Part shown: piece after piece, positions 41,829 through 51,976 of the stretch | Layout of the letters: each line of letters starts with the position of its first letter | Position numbering within the stretch: position 1 is the first letter of the stretch | NCBI GenBank assembly: GCA_963764805.1 | Contig: CAVXUB010000002.1 | Coordinates: forward strand, 124,001-188,000 | Source of the DNA: CAVXUB01 sp963764805 | GTDB taxonomy: Bacteria > Actinomycetota > Acidimicrobiia > Acidimicrobiales > Bog-793 | DNA: 64,000 bases | Direction of reading: 5' to 3' | Program-made: the position numbers and the translations under genes | Notes under the pieces: generated by a model | What the model saw: only the letters and a program-made list of their open reading frames with translations | Database searches by the model: none | What the model was told of the DNA's origin: nothing

Positions 41829-42454
41829 AGGTAGCGGCGGCGCTGGACGCCCTTGAAGAGGATCAGCATCGCGCCCAACGCGAAGATCCCCCCGAGGGCT
41901 GTCAGGACGGCGCCGACCGCCTGGGCGGCGCCAGGCTCGACGGCGTAGCGGAGCAAGGCGTTGGCGTACGGCGTGAGCGGTGCCCCGCTGAGGTGGATCC
42001 CGTTGACCGTCTGGGTCATCGTCGGGGCCTGGTGCAGGGACGAGTTCATCTGCCGGTAAGCCTGCACGACCGTGAACATGGCATAGATCCCGTAGCCGAT
42101 GCCGAAGCCGATCGGAACCAGGACGGTGGTGGTCGCCGTGTCGCGGGCGTTGGAGCGGAAGGCGACGATCGCGAAGCCGACGACGGCGGCGACGAGGGCG
42201 AGCCCTAGAGCGCCGTAAGGGTAGAAAGCCGCCCAGCGGAAGCTCTCTGCGGGGGCTTGGGCCATCAGGTCGGGCGGGATCGTAGAGCCCTGCGGGGCCC
42301 CGAGGGCTGAGAGACCAAGAGGGTGCCAGGTGGTCGTGCCGATCGCTGTGATGACGAGCCCGAGGAGCATCACGATCGATCCGAAAGCTCGCCGCTTGCC
42401 CCCGTGGACACGGCCAGACGTCCGCACCGGGGCCCTGCTGGTGATAACGGTCAT
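41825..42454 (-). CDS. Small integral membrane protein
   Basis: 209 residues from ATG 42454 (MTVITSRAPV), which has GGGGAG upstream; the frame extends ten codons further. Four hydrophobic segments: FGSIVMLLGLVITAIGTTTW, WAAFYPYGALGLALVAAVVGFAIVAF, VLVPIGFGIGYGIYAMFTVV and VGAVLTALGGIFALGAMLILF. The loop between TM3 and TM4 is Gln/Met/Ser-rich (AYRQMNSSLHQAPTMTQTVNG). No family is recognised. It lies between the alpha-mannosidase and the tandem GNAT on the same strand and overlaps the latter, so the two are probably cotranscribed. Confidence 0.75.
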   Translation of the reverse strand: MTVITSRAPVRTSGRVHGGKRRAFGSIVMLLGLVITAIGTTTWHPLGLSALGAPQGSTIPPDLMAQAPAESFRWAAFYPYGALGLALVAAVVGFAIVAFRSNARDTATTTVLVPIGFGIGYGIYAMFTVVQAYRQMNSSLHQAPTMTQTVNGIHLSGAPLTPYANALLRYAVEPGAAQAVGAVLTALGGIFALGAMLILFKGVQRRRYL

Positions 42455-42544
42455 CCTTGGCACTCCCCCTCGACTGCACTCCAAGGTACCGTGCGCGTAG
42501 GCAGCTACGGCGGTGTTGGAAGCCTCTTGTTGTGCGGCGGGCGC

Positions 42545-45500
42545 CTATTCGTGGGCCCCTCGACGACCTGTCGGAGCGGTTGCGAAACGCAGCGTCACGA
42601 GCTCGAACGGGCGCAACTCGAAGTCGACCACGCCGTCGGCCAGGTCGCAGTCCCCCTCCAGCCAGCGTTCCAGCAGATCCGTCCTCTGCGCGGAGACGAT
42701 GGTGCCGCCGGCCGCGAGCCGCGCGTCGAGGCGAACAGGGCCGCGGCCGCCGTACGCCTCGTAGAAGCGGACGATCAGGCCGTCTCCCGTGTCCGCCTGC
42801 TTGACGGCCGAGACGCCGACGCCCTGAGGACCGCAGGAAACGGCGCTCGCCACCGGTGGCAGGAGAGACGTTTCGCCTCCGGCATCCCTTGAAGCGGCTG
42901 CTGTGGCGCGGAGCGGGATGTTGAAGCACTCGGCCTGCTCCACCACGCGTCCGGCCCTCAGGTCGCCGGCATGGGGCGCCAACGCGTAGGAGAAGCGCGA
43001 CCGTCCGCGGTCTGCGGTCGGGTCGGGCCAACCGGGCGCCCTGATCAGCGAGAGGCGCATGACGTTGCCCCGTATGTCGTAGCCGTGCTTGCAGTCGTTG
43101 ATCAGAGCCACGCCGTAGCCGGACTCCTGCAGGTGCGCCCACCGCTGCGCCGCCACCTCGAAACGCGCCACATCCCAAGTCGTGTTGGCGTGCGTGGGCC
43201 GCGAGATGTGCCCGAACTGGATCTCGTAGTCGGCACCGGCGGCGTGAACCCGCACCGGGAAGGCGACTTTCAAGAACCGATGGTCCTCGTGCCAGTCGAC
43301 CTCGGTGGCGAACTCTACGAGGCGAGCACCCGCGGCGAGACGGATCTCCTGCACGATCGTCGAGGAACGGAACCGGCGGACGGTCCGGCAGGCGACCCGC
43401 ACGGGCCCGGCCTCCGTGAGAGAGATCGCCTCCAGCCCGGATGTCAGGTCCTCGGCGCGGTCGGCGTAGCCGATGTCCACGTCCCACGCATCGGTGTCGT
43501 TCGGCAGGTCGGGGTGCAGCTGGAAGAGGTTGCCGGAGCTTCCTGCCTCGAGGACCTGCCGGCCGCTCTCGAGGTCGACGAGCGACGTCACGAGCCCCCG
43601 GTGGTCGATCGTGAGCCGGAGGAGGCCGTTGTCGAGGACGATGTCGTCCCCGTCGGTGTCGGCGATGGCGGGCGCCGTGTCCCCGTCCAACGCCCGCTCT
43701 GCTGGCTCGAGGCCCTTGATCTCATACCTGGCCCAGCCGAGGCCCGGCACTTCGGCGTTGAAGATCGCCCGCCCGTCCGCCAGCAGCTGGACCGCCGTCG
43801 CCGCCCCGTCGGCATCGACGGCGACGAGTCGTGAGCCCGGGGCATCACGAACCGCAAGCTCGACGACGTCACGGCGAGGGAACGATGCGGCGTTCCAGAC
43901 GATCACGCTGTGCTGCACGCCGCCGCCAGGACCACCACGACCACCACCATCTCCGACTCTGCTGCCCGTCGCGATGGCCGGCGCCAGCGCTGCGAGGGCA
44001 CGGCCGATCAGCTCCTCGGCGCCTCGTCGTACCTCGCCGTAGGCGGCCCGGCTGTCGGCGTGGACCCAGTGGATGCTGGACCCGGGGAGGATGTCGTGGA
44101 ACTGGTGGAGAAGCACGGTCTTCCACAGCGAGTCGAGCTCGGCGACGGGGTAGCCGAAGGGGCCGCCGGTCAGTTCGTTGTTGGCGGCGACCGCCGACCA
44201 GAGCTCCGCCTGGCGGAGCAGCGACTCGCTTTCCCGGTTGCCACGCTTGTTCTCGACCTGCGTCGTATAGGTCGCCCTGTGACGTTCGAAGTAGAGCTCG
44301 CCCGTCCACACCGGGAGCCCGTGGCGGCCGCTCGGGCTCTCCGGGCCGCTGGCTTCGGCCTCCAGGGCCTCGAAGAAGGAACGTGGGCCGCCGTGACGGA
44401 TCCGCGGCAGGCCGTCGAGGTCCGCCATCCGCCGGGCGGACTCGAGCATCTCGCGCGTCGGGCCGCCACCACCGTCGCCCCAGCCGAATGCGTAGAGGGA
44501 GTACGAGGAGCTGGAATGCTGGGCGAAGGCCCGCTCGCCCGCCACCAGTTGCCCAGCGCTGAAGTCTCCGTTGTAGGTGTCGGTCGGAGGGCAGTGCGCG
44601 AGGACCCTGCTTCCATCGATGCCTTCCCACCAGAAGGTGTGGTGCGGGAAGCGGTCGATCTCGTTCCACGAGAGCTTCTGCGTCAGGAAGAAGCGAACGC
44701 CGGCCTGGCGCAGGATCTGCGGCAGCGCGCCGGAATACCCGAACGCATCCGGCAGCCACAGGTCGACCGTCTCGATCCCGTAGTTGTCGAGGAAGAAGCG
44801 CTTGCCCACGACGAGCTGGCGGACGAGGGATTCCCCGCCGGTCAGGTTCGTGTCAGGCTCCACCCACATGCTCCCCGTGGGTTCGAAACGACCCTCGGCC
44901 GCCGCCTTGCGCATCCTCTCGAACAGTCCCGGGTAGCGCTGCTTCATCCAGGCATGCTGCTGCGCTTGCGAGCAGGCGAAGCGGTACTCCGGGTACTCGT
45001 CCATCAAGGCGAGGGCGGTGGAGAAGGTTCGGGCGCACTTGCGCGGGGTTTCGCGAAGGGGCCAGAGCCACGCCGTGTCGATGTGGGCATGCCCCGTCGC
45101 CACCACCTCGTGTGCACGCGCCGGGCCGGTCGCCTCCAGCAAGGGCCGCCAGAGCGTCGCCGCCTCTGTGAGAGACCCCTGCACGTCGTCGAGGTCGACC
45201 GCCGAGCAGACGCGGTCGAGCACACCCATGATCTGCATCGCCCGCCGGTCGCCTTGGTCGAGAGCAGACGCAAGCTCGAACAGGACGCGCAGGTCGTGCC
45301 AGGCACGCTCGACGTCGCTCCGCACAACCGCCAGCTCCGCACGCTGCAGCAGGTAGAGCGAGGGACCGTCGTAGTCGGGCATCAGCATCGGCCAGCTGAG
45401 GGCGTTCCAGTCGTGGAAGGGGTTGGCCGCCGCTTCCAGGTGGAAGTCGACCTCCTCACCCCCCATGGCCGGCGCCGCCACGGGCAGGTCGCGATGGCGC

Positions 45501-45850
45501 GGGTTGATGGCGCCGGCTGGTTCCCCCGACCGCCACACCAGCGCCTCGCCACCGAAGCCGGCTCCGCCGTGGAAGCCGAGGTCTATCCGCGCCCGGACCT
45601 CATTGCCCGCCCAGGCGGTCGGCACGGTGCCGGAGAAGTGGAACCAGGTGGTCGCCCAGGCACCGCCCCAGCCCTGCCCCACCGAGAAAGGCTCGAAGGG
45701 GCCGCTGATCGCCTCTTGCACGTCGATCGGCTCTCCGGGAAGGCGCCGCGCCCACACCTCGAGCTCACACCTCTCCCCGTAGATGGCAGGTCTTATGACG
45801 CTGTTGATGAGCTTGCGGACGCGCGCCCGGACGATGTCGCTCTCGCTCAT
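42545..45850 (-). CDS. Alpha-mannosidase, glycoside hydrolase family 38
   Basis: 1101 residues, ATG with GGAGGG upstream. The GH38 catalytic domain starts near residue 250 with GHAHIDTAWLWPLRETPRKCARTF (zinc-binding His/Asp). The catalytic nucleophile Asp lies in DLWLPDAFGYSGALPQI, and WNEIDRFPHHTFWWEGIDGSRVLAHCPP follows. The N-terminal 200 residues and the C-terminal beta-sandwich (LRLTIDHRGLVTSLVDLESGRQVLE...RPTHANTTWDVARFEVAAQRWAHL) are as in cytosolic bacterial and class II lysosomal/vacuolar enzymes. No signal peptide is present, so it acts in the cytoplasm on imported or endogenous mannosides. The upstream TetR gene, 34 bp away, may control it. Confidence 0.93.
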   Translation of the reverse strand: MSESDIVRARVRKLINSVIRPAIYGERCELEVWARRLPGEPIDVQEAISGPFEPFSVGQGWGGAWATTWFHFSGTVPTAWAGNEVRARIDLGFHGGAGFGGEALVWRSGEPAGAINPRHRDLPVAAPAMGGEEVDFHLEAAANPFHDWNALSWPMLMPDYDGPSLYLLQRAELAVVRSDVERAWHDLRVLFELASALDQGDRRAMQIMGVLDRVCSAVDLDDVQGSLTEAATLWRPLLEATGPARAHEVVATGHAHIDTAWLWPLRETPRKCARTFSTALALMDEYPEYRFACSQAQQHAWMKQRYPGLFERMRKAAAEGRFEPTGSMWVEPDTNLTGGESLVRQLVVGKRFFLDNYGIETVDLWLPDAFGYSGALPQILRQAGVRFFLTQKLSWNEIDRFPHHTFWWEGIDGSRVLAHCPPTDTYNGDFSAGQLVAGERAFAQHSSSSYSLYAFGWGDGGGGPTREMLESARRMADLDGLPRIRHGGPRSFFEALEAEASGPESPSGRHGLPVWTGELYFERHRATYTTQVENKRGNRESESLLRQAELWSAVAANNELTGGPFGYPVAELDSLWKTVLLHQFHDILPGSSIHWVHADSRAAYGEVRRGAEELIGRALAALAPAIATGSRVGDGGGRGGPGGGVQHSVIVWNAASFPRRDVVELAVRDAPGSRLVAVDADGAATAVQLLADGRAIFNAEVPGLGWARYEIKGLEPAERALDGDTAPAIADTDGDDIVLDNGLLRLTIDHRGLVTSLVDLESGRQVLEAGSSGNLFQLHPDLPNDTDAWDVDIGYADRAEDLTSGLEAISLTEAGPVRVACRTVRRFRSSTIVQEIRLAAGARLVEFATEVDWHEDHRFLKVAFPVRVHAAGADYEIQFGHISRPTHANTTWDVARFEVAAQRWAHLQESGYGVALINDCKHGYDIRGNVMRLSLIRAPGWPDPTADRGRSRFSYALAPHAGDLRAGRVVEQAECFNIPLRATAAASRDAGGETSLLPPVASAVSCGPQGVGVSAVKQADTGDGLIVRFYEAYGGRGPVRLDARLAAGGTIVSAQRTDLLERWLEGDCDLADGVVDFELRPFELVTLRFATAPTGRRGAHE

Positions 45851-45884
45851 TGCGACCCTCCGACGATCAGGCTAGGAGCTGCTC

Positions 45885-46535
45885 TCAGTCGCGGTGGATC
45901 GAGCGGAGCCCTGCCCACGCCAGGTGGGCGATGCGGTTCGCCAGCCGGTCGGCCTCGGCGCGGGCCTGCTCCGGGGAGAGCTGCTCCCCTTCGGTGCGCG
46001 AGCGGAGCCAGCTGCGGCTCGCTCCCTCGGCCATGCCGACGACGGCGTAAGCGAGAAGAGCCTGGTGAGACGGGTCGATATCCGCCTCGATGAGAGGGGT
46101 CACAGCCTCTGCGATGGTGTCCTCGACACGCCGCAGCGCCTGGTCCAGCTCCCCGTCGTGGGGGACGCTGCGATCGAAAAGGAGGCGGAAGGCGCTCTCG
46201 TGCTCGAGCGCATAGTGGAAGTAGGCCGAGAAACCCTGCTCGACCGCCAGGCGTGGTGTCGGTGCCCCGGAGGCTGCCTCTGTGATCCGTTCCAGCAGCT
46301 CTTGCGCGACATCGCTCAACAGCTCCAGGAAGAGCGCTCGCTTCGAGCGGAAGTGCTGGTAGAGAAGGGGCTTCGTGACGCCGGCGGCCGCCGCGATGTC
46401 GTCCATGGTGGTCGCCTCGAGCCCGTAGCGGGAAAAGGTCTCGAGGGCCACGTTGATCAGCTGGCGGCGACGGCGGGCCGCGGGGAGCCGACGCCGGGTG
46501 GGCGGATCGGGCAACGCTGTCGCTTCGGTCGCCAT
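45885..46535 (-). CDS. TetR-family transcriptional regulator
   Basis: 216 residues. DNA-binding domain: RRRQLINVALETFSRYGLEATTMDDIAAAAGVTKPLLYQHFRSKRALFLELL. A helical ligand domain follows (SAYFHYALEHESAFRLLFDRSV). It sits between the glycosyltransferase (2 bp upstream) and the alpha-mannosidase (34 bp downstream) on the same strand, so it is probably cotranscribed with both. An 11-bp sequence, TCGGTCGCCAT, occurs at this start (46525-46535) and again 35 bp upstream (46560-46570), inside the glycosyltransferase 3' end. A TACT-N12-AGTA dyad adjoins the start and could be its operator. Confidence 0.87.
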   Translation of the reverse strand: MATEATALPDPPTRRRLPAARRRRQLINVALETFSRYGLEATTMDDIAAAAGVTKPLLYQHFRSKRALFLELLSDVAQELLERITEAASGAPTPRLAVEQGFSAYFHYALEHESAFRLLFDRSVPHDGELDQALRRVEDTIAEAVTPLIEADIDPSHQALLAYAVVGMAEGASRSWLRSRTEGEQLSPEQARAEADRLANRIAHLAWAGLRSIHRD

Positions 46536-46537
46536 AC

Positions 46538-47617
46538 TTACCGAAAGAATAGTACGCCCTCGGTCGCCATCGGTCGATGTAGTGGGGGCTTCGCTGTCAC
46601 CCTCGCCACCAGCTCCTCGATCAGCGACGGGAGATCCATCAGGGAGAAGTGCCGGCGGGCGACAGCGGCATTGTGATCGAGCAGGCGGGGGTCGGGGCTG
46701 GATAGGAACGCCGCCAAGGGTTCCGGGTCGTCGCAGTCGAACCAGCGGAAGCCGTAACGCCGGAGCTCGCCGGCGACAGGGTAGGTGCCGACCGCCAGGG
46801 GCTTGCGCCTGACGGAGGCCTCGAGCGCCGGGTTGCCGAAACCCTCGGACGTCGACGGCATCACCACGACGTCACAAGCCGCGTAGCAGTCGTCGAGCCC
46901 GATGCCGTGGGGCGCGCCTCGCAGGACTCGCCCGGCCGCGCCTGCGAGGTGGGACTCGAGTTGCCGGTCGTAACCGTCCTCGGCGGCACCGAGCAGCCAG
47001 TAGGTGGCACCAAGGCTTCTCGCAAGACCGATGCCGCCGGGAATGTTCTTGCGGGCGATCGCACGCGTCGGCTGCAGGACCAGTCGCTCTTGGGGAGCTA
47101 CTCCGAGGGCGCGCCGGCACGAATCCCGGTCTCCCACCGGTGGATCGGCATCGAAACAGTTGCGCACCAGCACCGCCTCGATCCCCACCGACGCCAGCGC
47201 ATCGACTGCCCCCTCGTTGATGCAGACATGCAGCCAGGACTGGCTGTCGGGCGGCGGCCAGAGGTGGCGGAGCTGGGGGCGCTCGCAGGCCAGATCGTGG
47301 TGATGGACGATCGCGCACCGGCCGGCCAGCGCCTCGGCGACAGCCGCCGAGGCGGCAGGGTTGACCGGCAGGGAGCAGATGTTCTCGGCGACGAAGAGCT
47401 CGCAGCCATCGAGCGCCGCGTCGAGTGCCGTGCGGTCTGGCGGCACCGCCCGGTCGAGCCCGATGCCAGGTACCAGCCGGTCGGGGCTACCGTCGCCGGC
47501 CACCGTGACTACGCTCCAGCCGAGCTGCTCGAGCGCCCATCGCCACTTGACGGCCTCGACCGAGACCCCGTCCGACCCGCCGATGCGGTAGGAGACGATC
47601 GCGGCGGTCGGCATCAT
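46538..47617 (-). CDS. Glycosyltransferase, GT-B fold (family 4-like)
   Basis: About 359 residues. The start is ambiguous among GTG 47623, ATG 47617 and ATG 47614. The N-terminus is GT-B-like (AAIVSYRIGGSDGVSVEAVKWRWALEQLGWSVVTVAGDG). The C-terminal domain has the donor-binding Glu motif VVMPSTSEGFGNPALEASVRRKPLAVGTYPVAGELRRYGFRWFD. It likely transfers a sugar from a nucleotide or lipid donor to a glycan or lipid in the cytoplasm; donor and acceptor cannot be predicted. It heads a minus-strand run with tetR and the GH38 mannosidase, and is divergent from an enoyl-CoA hydratase gene. Note that gmd (GDP-mannose metabolism) lies 1 kb away on the other strand. Confidence 0.82.
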   Translation of the reverse strand: MMPTAAIVSYRIGGSDGVSVEAVKWRWALEQLGWSVVTVAGDGSPDRLVPGIGLDRAVPPDRTALDAALDGCELFVAENICSLPVNPAASAAVAEALAGRCAIVHHHDLACERPQLRHLWPPPDSQSWLHVCINEGAVDALASVGIEAVLVRNCFDADPPVGDRDSCRRALGVAPQERLVLQPTRAIARKNIPGGIGLARSLGATYWLLGAAEDGYDRQLESHLAGAAGRVLRGAPHGIGLDDCYAACDVVVMPSTSEGFGNPALEASVRRKPLAVGTYPVAGELRRYGFRWFDCDDPEPLAAFLSSPDPRLLDHNAAVARRHFSLMDLPSLIEELVARVTAKPPLHRPMATEGVLFFR

Positions 47618-47649
47618 GGGCACGGTAGTGGTCCCCAGTAACGCCTACC

Positions 47650-48498
47650 ATGCGGGCCGTGCCGGACGAGGAACCGACCCACCGAGCTCCCGACGTCGTG
47701 CTGGTCGAGCGCGACGGCGCCGTCGCTCGCTTGACGATCAATCGGCCCGAACGCCGCAACGCTCTCTCCTCGGAGGTCATCGGCAAGCTGCGGGCCCGCC
47801 TGGCCGAGATCCGGGAGGACTCTTCGGTGCGCGTCGTCGTACTGACCGGCACGGGGGACAAGGCGTTCTCGGCGGGCGCCGACCTCGTCGGCCCGTCCTC
47901 GCCCGCCGCTTCGGCCGCAGCCTCCCCGGGATCGGAGGGACCCGATGCCCTGGCATTGCACGACGTGCGCGGGGAGCTGGCGCAGTTGATGCAGGACCTC
48001 TGGGACCTCGGAAAGCCAACCGTCGCCCGTGTGCGCGGCTACGCGTTGGCAGGCGGGATGGGTCTGGCGCTCAGCTGCGACCTGCTCGTCGCCTCGGATG
48101 ATGCGATCTTCGGTACGCCCGAGATCGACATCGGCATCTGGCCGTTCATGATCACGGTCCCGTTGCTCCGCTCGCTCGCCCCCCGCCGGGCGCTCGAGCT
48201 GATGCTCACCGGCAGGCGGGTGGGGGCGGCGGAGGGCGAGAGGCTGGGTTTCGTGAACCGGGTGGTCCCGGCGGACGAGCTCGACCGCGTCGTCGACGAG
48301 CTGACCGCCACCTTGGCGCAGAAACCACCGGGGGCGATGCGGCTCGGTCGCGGGTCGTTCTACGAAGCGCTCGACATGAGCAGCAGCGAGGCGCTCGCCT
48401 ACCTGCACTCGCTGCTCTCGGTGGCGACCTCCACGGCAGAGGCGGCCGAAGGACGTCTCGCGTTCGCCGAGAAGCGGCGTCCCGGCTGGGTGCATTGA
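47650..48498 (+). CDS. Enoyl-CoA hydratase/isomerase family protein
   Basis: 282 residues from ATG 47650 (GTG 47659 is an alternative). Crotonase fold: VARLTINRPERRNALSSEVIGKL, oxyanion-hole region TGDKAFSAGADL and VRGYALAGGMGLALSCDLLVASDDAIFGTPEIDIGIWPF. The Glu of TPEIDIG corresponds to one catalytic Glu; the other canonical Glu position, in the GGG/GGM helix region, appears replaced (AGGMGLALSCD), so hydratase activity is likely but not certain. Its length and C-terminal lid (SSSEALAYLHSLLSVATSTAEAAEGRLAFAEKR) are standard. It may work in fatty-acid or amino-acid degradation with the acyl-CoA dehydrogenase elsewhere in the window. Confidence 0.88.
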   Translation: MRAVPDEEPTHRAPDVVLVERDGAVARLTINRPERRNALSSEVIGKLRARLAEIREDSSVRVVVLTGTGDKAFSAGADLVGPSSPAASAAASPGSEGPDALALHDVRGELAQLMQDLWDLGKPTVARVRGYALAGGMGLALSCDLLVASDDAIFGTPEIDIGIWPFMITVPLLRSLAPRRALELMLTGRRVGAAEGERLGFVNRVVPADELDRVVDELTATLAQKPPGAMRLGRGSFYEALDMSSSEALAYLHSLLSVATSTAEAAEGRLAFAEKRRPGWVH

Positions 48499-48556
48499 CC
48501 CCCGGCCGCCACGGCGCGGGGCGGGGGCCGAGAACGGCGGGTGCTAGAAAAGTGCG

Positions 48557-49528
<972 letters not shown>

Positions 49529-49577
49529 GCCCGCTTGGAAGGTCTTGCCCGGTGGGCCGTACGATGGAGCGGTTCAA

Positions 49578-50285
49578 ATGGCTCGTGCCATCTCATTCCG
49601 TGACGCCGTCGCCGTCGCCGGCACCTATCCCTTGCTGGCAGGTCTCGACCTCGAGGTAACCGAGGGCGAGGTCGTGCATCTGCGCGGCCCGAACGGCGCC
49701 GGCAAGACGAGCCTGCTGCGTGCGTGCGCGGGGCTGCTGGCGATCACCGCCGGCGTCGCCACGGTGCTCGGTCACGACCTCGGCGCGGACCGCCGGCAGG
49801 TCCGCAAGCACGTCGGGCTGCTCGGGCACTCGACCTTCCTCTACGAGGAGCTGAGCGTGGAGGAGAACGTGAACTTCGCCGTGCGGGCGGCGCGGGGGGA
49901 CACGCGGCGTATCGGCGACGTGCTGGAACGGCTCGCGCTCGGTGGCCGCCTGCGCTCGGCGCCGCTCGCCAAGCTCTCCACGGGGCAGCGCCGCCGGGCG
50001 GCCCTGGCGGTCGTCGCCGCCCGGTCACCGCGCTTGTGGCTGCTCGACGAGCCGCACGCCGGTCTCGACGACGGCGGCCGCGACGTGCTCGACGGCCTGG
50101 TGCGCGAGGCGAGCGAAGGCGGCGCCACGGTCCTCATCTGCTCGCACGAGCACGATCGGGTGGATGGCCTGGCGGAGCGTGTGGTGTGGATGGCCGGCGG
50201 TCGCATCCTGCCGGCACCACAGCCGGTAGACCGGCTGGTACCCGCTCCGGCGGCGGTGAGAGGGTCAGTCGCCCGTGCTGTCTGA
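49578..50285 (+). CDS. ccmA: Heme/cytochrome c maturation ABC ATPase CcmA
   Basis: 235 residues from ATG 49578. A small ABC ATPase: Walker A LRGPNGAGKTSLLRACAGLL, CcmA-type LGHSTFLYEELSVEENVNFAVRA, signature LSTGQRRRAALAVVAARSPRLWLLDEPHAGLD (signature plus Walker B) and ICSHEHDR (H-loop). With CcmB and CcmC it drives release of heme-loaded CcmE in System I. It is the first gene of a nine-gene run and overlaps ccmB by 11 bp. Confidence 0.88.
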   Translation: MARAISFRDAVAVAGTYPLLAGLDLEVTEGEVVHLRGPNGAGKTSLLRACAGLLAITAGVATVLGHDLGADRRQVRKHVGLLGHSTFLYEELSVEENVNFAVRAARGDTRRIGDVLERLALGGRLRSAPLAKLSTGQRRRAALAVVAARSPRLWLLDEPHAGLDDGGRDVLDGLVREASEGGATVLICSHEHDRVDGLAERVVWMAGGRILPAPQPVDRLVPAPAAVRGSVARAV

Positions 50286-50943
50286 CGCCCTGCTCGTGGC
50301 GGGCAAGGACCTCCGCATCGAGATCCGCTCCAAGGTCGGGCTCGGCCAGGTGGCACCGTTCGCAGCTGCTGTGCTGTTGATCTTCGGCTTCGCCCTCGGG
50401 CCGGACCGTAAGGTCCTCCAACCAGCGGCAGCAGGTCTGTTCTGGGTGGCCGTACTTCTCTCGGCACTGCTGGCGGTGCAGAGGAGCTTTGCCATCGAGA
50501 CGGTCGACGGTGGCCGCGACGGGCTGCGGCTCTCGGGACTCGACCCGGCCGGGATCTTCGTCGGCAAGGCGACGGCCATCGGGCTCGAGCTGCTGGTGCT
50601 CGAGGTGCTGCTGGGCGCCGGCGTGGCAGTGCTGTACGGCACGCCGATCACCGGGCTGCCCGTACTCGCCGCTTCCTGCATCGCCGGTACGATCGGGGTG
50701 GCCGCCGTAGGCACGGTCTTCGGGATCGCCTCCACGGGGCTCAACGTGAAGGAAACCTTGCTCCCACTCCTGTTCCTGCCTGTCGTCGCTCCCGTCCTCC
50801 TGTCTGCCACCAAGGCGTGGCAGGAGGCGCTCGCCGGTCATCCGGGCTCGGCGGACGCTTGGCTGGGGCTGCTCGCCGTCTTCGCCGTCGTCTACGTGGC
50901 GATAGGCGCCGTGGCCTTCGAGCCGTTGCTGGAGAACGGATGA
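50275..50943 (+). CDS. ccmB: Heme exporter membrane protein CcmB
   Basis: 222 residues, GTG start inside the ccmA end. Six hydrophobic segments with the CcmB-type N-terminus LLVAGKDLRIEIRSKVGLGQVAPFAAAVLLIFGFALG. The conserved middle DGLRLSGLDPAGIFVGKATAIGLELLVLEVLLG and the region TLLPLLFLPVVAPVLLSATKA also fit. It is the membrane partner of CcmA, acting in the inner membrane. Its TGA overlaps the ccmC ATG by 4 bp. Confidence 0.9.
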   Translation: MLSDALLVAGKDLRIEIRSKVGLGQVAPFAAAVLLIFGFALGPDRKVLQPAAAGLFWVAVLLSALLAVQRSFAIETVDGGRDGLRLSGLDPAGIFVGKATAIGLELLVLEVLLGAGVAVLYGTPITGLPVLAASCIAGTIGVAAVGTVFGIASTGLNVKETLLPLLFLPVVAPVLLSATKAWQEALAGHPGSADAWLGLLAVFAVVYVAIGAVAFEPLLENG

Positions 50944-51770
50944 GCCGCGGCACCTCGAGCCAGGTCGTGACGGGGCAGTCGCCGGCTGCAGTGGTGCCTC
51001 TTGCGCGCCTCGTGAGGGCAGTCGGCTGGCTGGCCCTGGTCGGACTTGCGGCGACGGTCGTGCTCGGCTTGTTCGTCACGCCGCCTGACGAGTACATGGG
51101 CAACCTCGTGCGGTTGCTGTACATCCACCCTCCGATCGCCTGGGTGATGTACGTCGCCTACGGCTGCGCCACCCTCTTCACGCTGCTCTACCTGTGGCCG
51201 CGGACGAGGTCCCTCTTCTGGGACCGGCTGGCCGGTGCAGCGGCCGAGGTTGGAGTCGTGTTCACCGCTCTGACGCTTGTCACAGGCTCCATCTGGGGAC
51301 GCCCCACATGGGGAGCCTGGTGGACCTGGGACCCGCTCCTCACCACGACGGCGCTGCTGTTCGTGCTGTACCTCGGTTACCTGGCGCTGCGGCACGTGCC
51401 GGGAGAACCGGAGGCGAGGGCCCGGCGGTCGGCAATCGCCGGCCTCGTCGCCTTCTTGGACCTGCCGCTCGTCTACTTCTCGGTGATGTGGTGGCGGAGC
51501 CTGCACCAGACCCCGACGGTCACCGTCGGCAGGACGTATGTGCATGGGTCGATGGCGTGGACGCTGCTGCTTGGTTTCGTGTCGTTCACGTTGGCGTTTG
51601 CCTGGCTGCTGGCGCATCGCTACCGGCTGGCCGTGTTGCAAGACCACGACGAGGCCGAGGGACTGGCGGCAGCGCTCGAAGAGCGGCGTGCAGAGGGAGC
51701 GGTCCTGCTCGCCGGCGGCGAGCCACCAGACGTCGTGGAGGCTCCGGTGGTGGCGGAGCTGGCCCGATGA
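50940..51770 (+). CDS. ccmC: Heme-handling protein CcmC
   Basis: 276 residues with six membrane segments. The tryptophan-rich heme-binding motif is WGRPTWGAWWTWDPLLTT, the WWD signature of the heme-handling family. Conserved His residues flank it (LLYIHPPIAWVMYVAY before and GRTYVHGSMAWTLLLG after), as in CcmC, which presents heme to CcmE. The hydrophilic C-terminal tail of about 45 residues is longer than in proteobacterial CcmC. The start overlaps ccmB and the stop overlaps ccmD. Confidence 0.9.
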   Translation: MSRGTSSQVVTGQSPAAVVPLARLVRAVGWLALVGLAATVVLGLFVTPPDEYMGNLVRLLYIHPPIAWVMYVAYGCATLFTLLYLWPRTRSLFWDRLAGAAAEVGVVFTALTLVTGSIWGRPTWGAWWTWDPLLTTTALLFVLYLGYLALRHVPGEPEARARRSAIAGLVAFLDLPLVYFSVMWWRSLHQTPTVTVGRTYVHGSMAWTLLLGFVSFTLAFAWLLAHRYRLAVLQDHDEAEGLAAALEERRAEGAVLLAGGEPPDVVEAPVVAELAR

Positions 51771-51976
51771 ACGGCTATGTGGAGGCGGGCTACATCGTGG
51801 GAGTCGGCGGTCTCGCCGGTTATGCGGGTGCGCTCCTGCGGCGCGAGGCGATGCTACGGGCGCGGCTTCGTCCTCTTTCCGGAGCAGGCGTTCGACGCCA
51901 CGCCGACCAGCGTCCTCGCAGCGAGCAACTCGGCCCACCTGGCGAGCCCGACGATGCAGAGGGGAAGCGGCGGTGA
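51767..51976 (+). CDS. ccmD: CcmD-like single-pass membrane protein
   Basis: 69 residues, one N-terminal membrane helix (EAGYIVGVGGLAGYAGALL) and a basic cytoplasmic tail (RREAMLRARLRP). The Tyr residues before and within the helix followed by an Arg-rich stretch are the only conserved traits of CcmD, which stabilises the CcmABC-CcmE complex. The identification depends largely on position between ccmC and ccmE, both of which it overlaps by 4 bp. It is too short and variable to be found reliably by similarity alone. Confidence 0.75.
   Translation: MNGYVEAGYIVGVGGLAGYAGALLRREAMLRARLRPLSGAGVRRHADQRPRSEQLGPPGEPDDAEGKRR

Noticed and set aside
40632..43487. 951-codon minus-strand ORF
   Set aside because: It is an open frame passing through the antisense-like frames of the mannosidase and membrane protein; only its middle, the first GNAT domain, is real.
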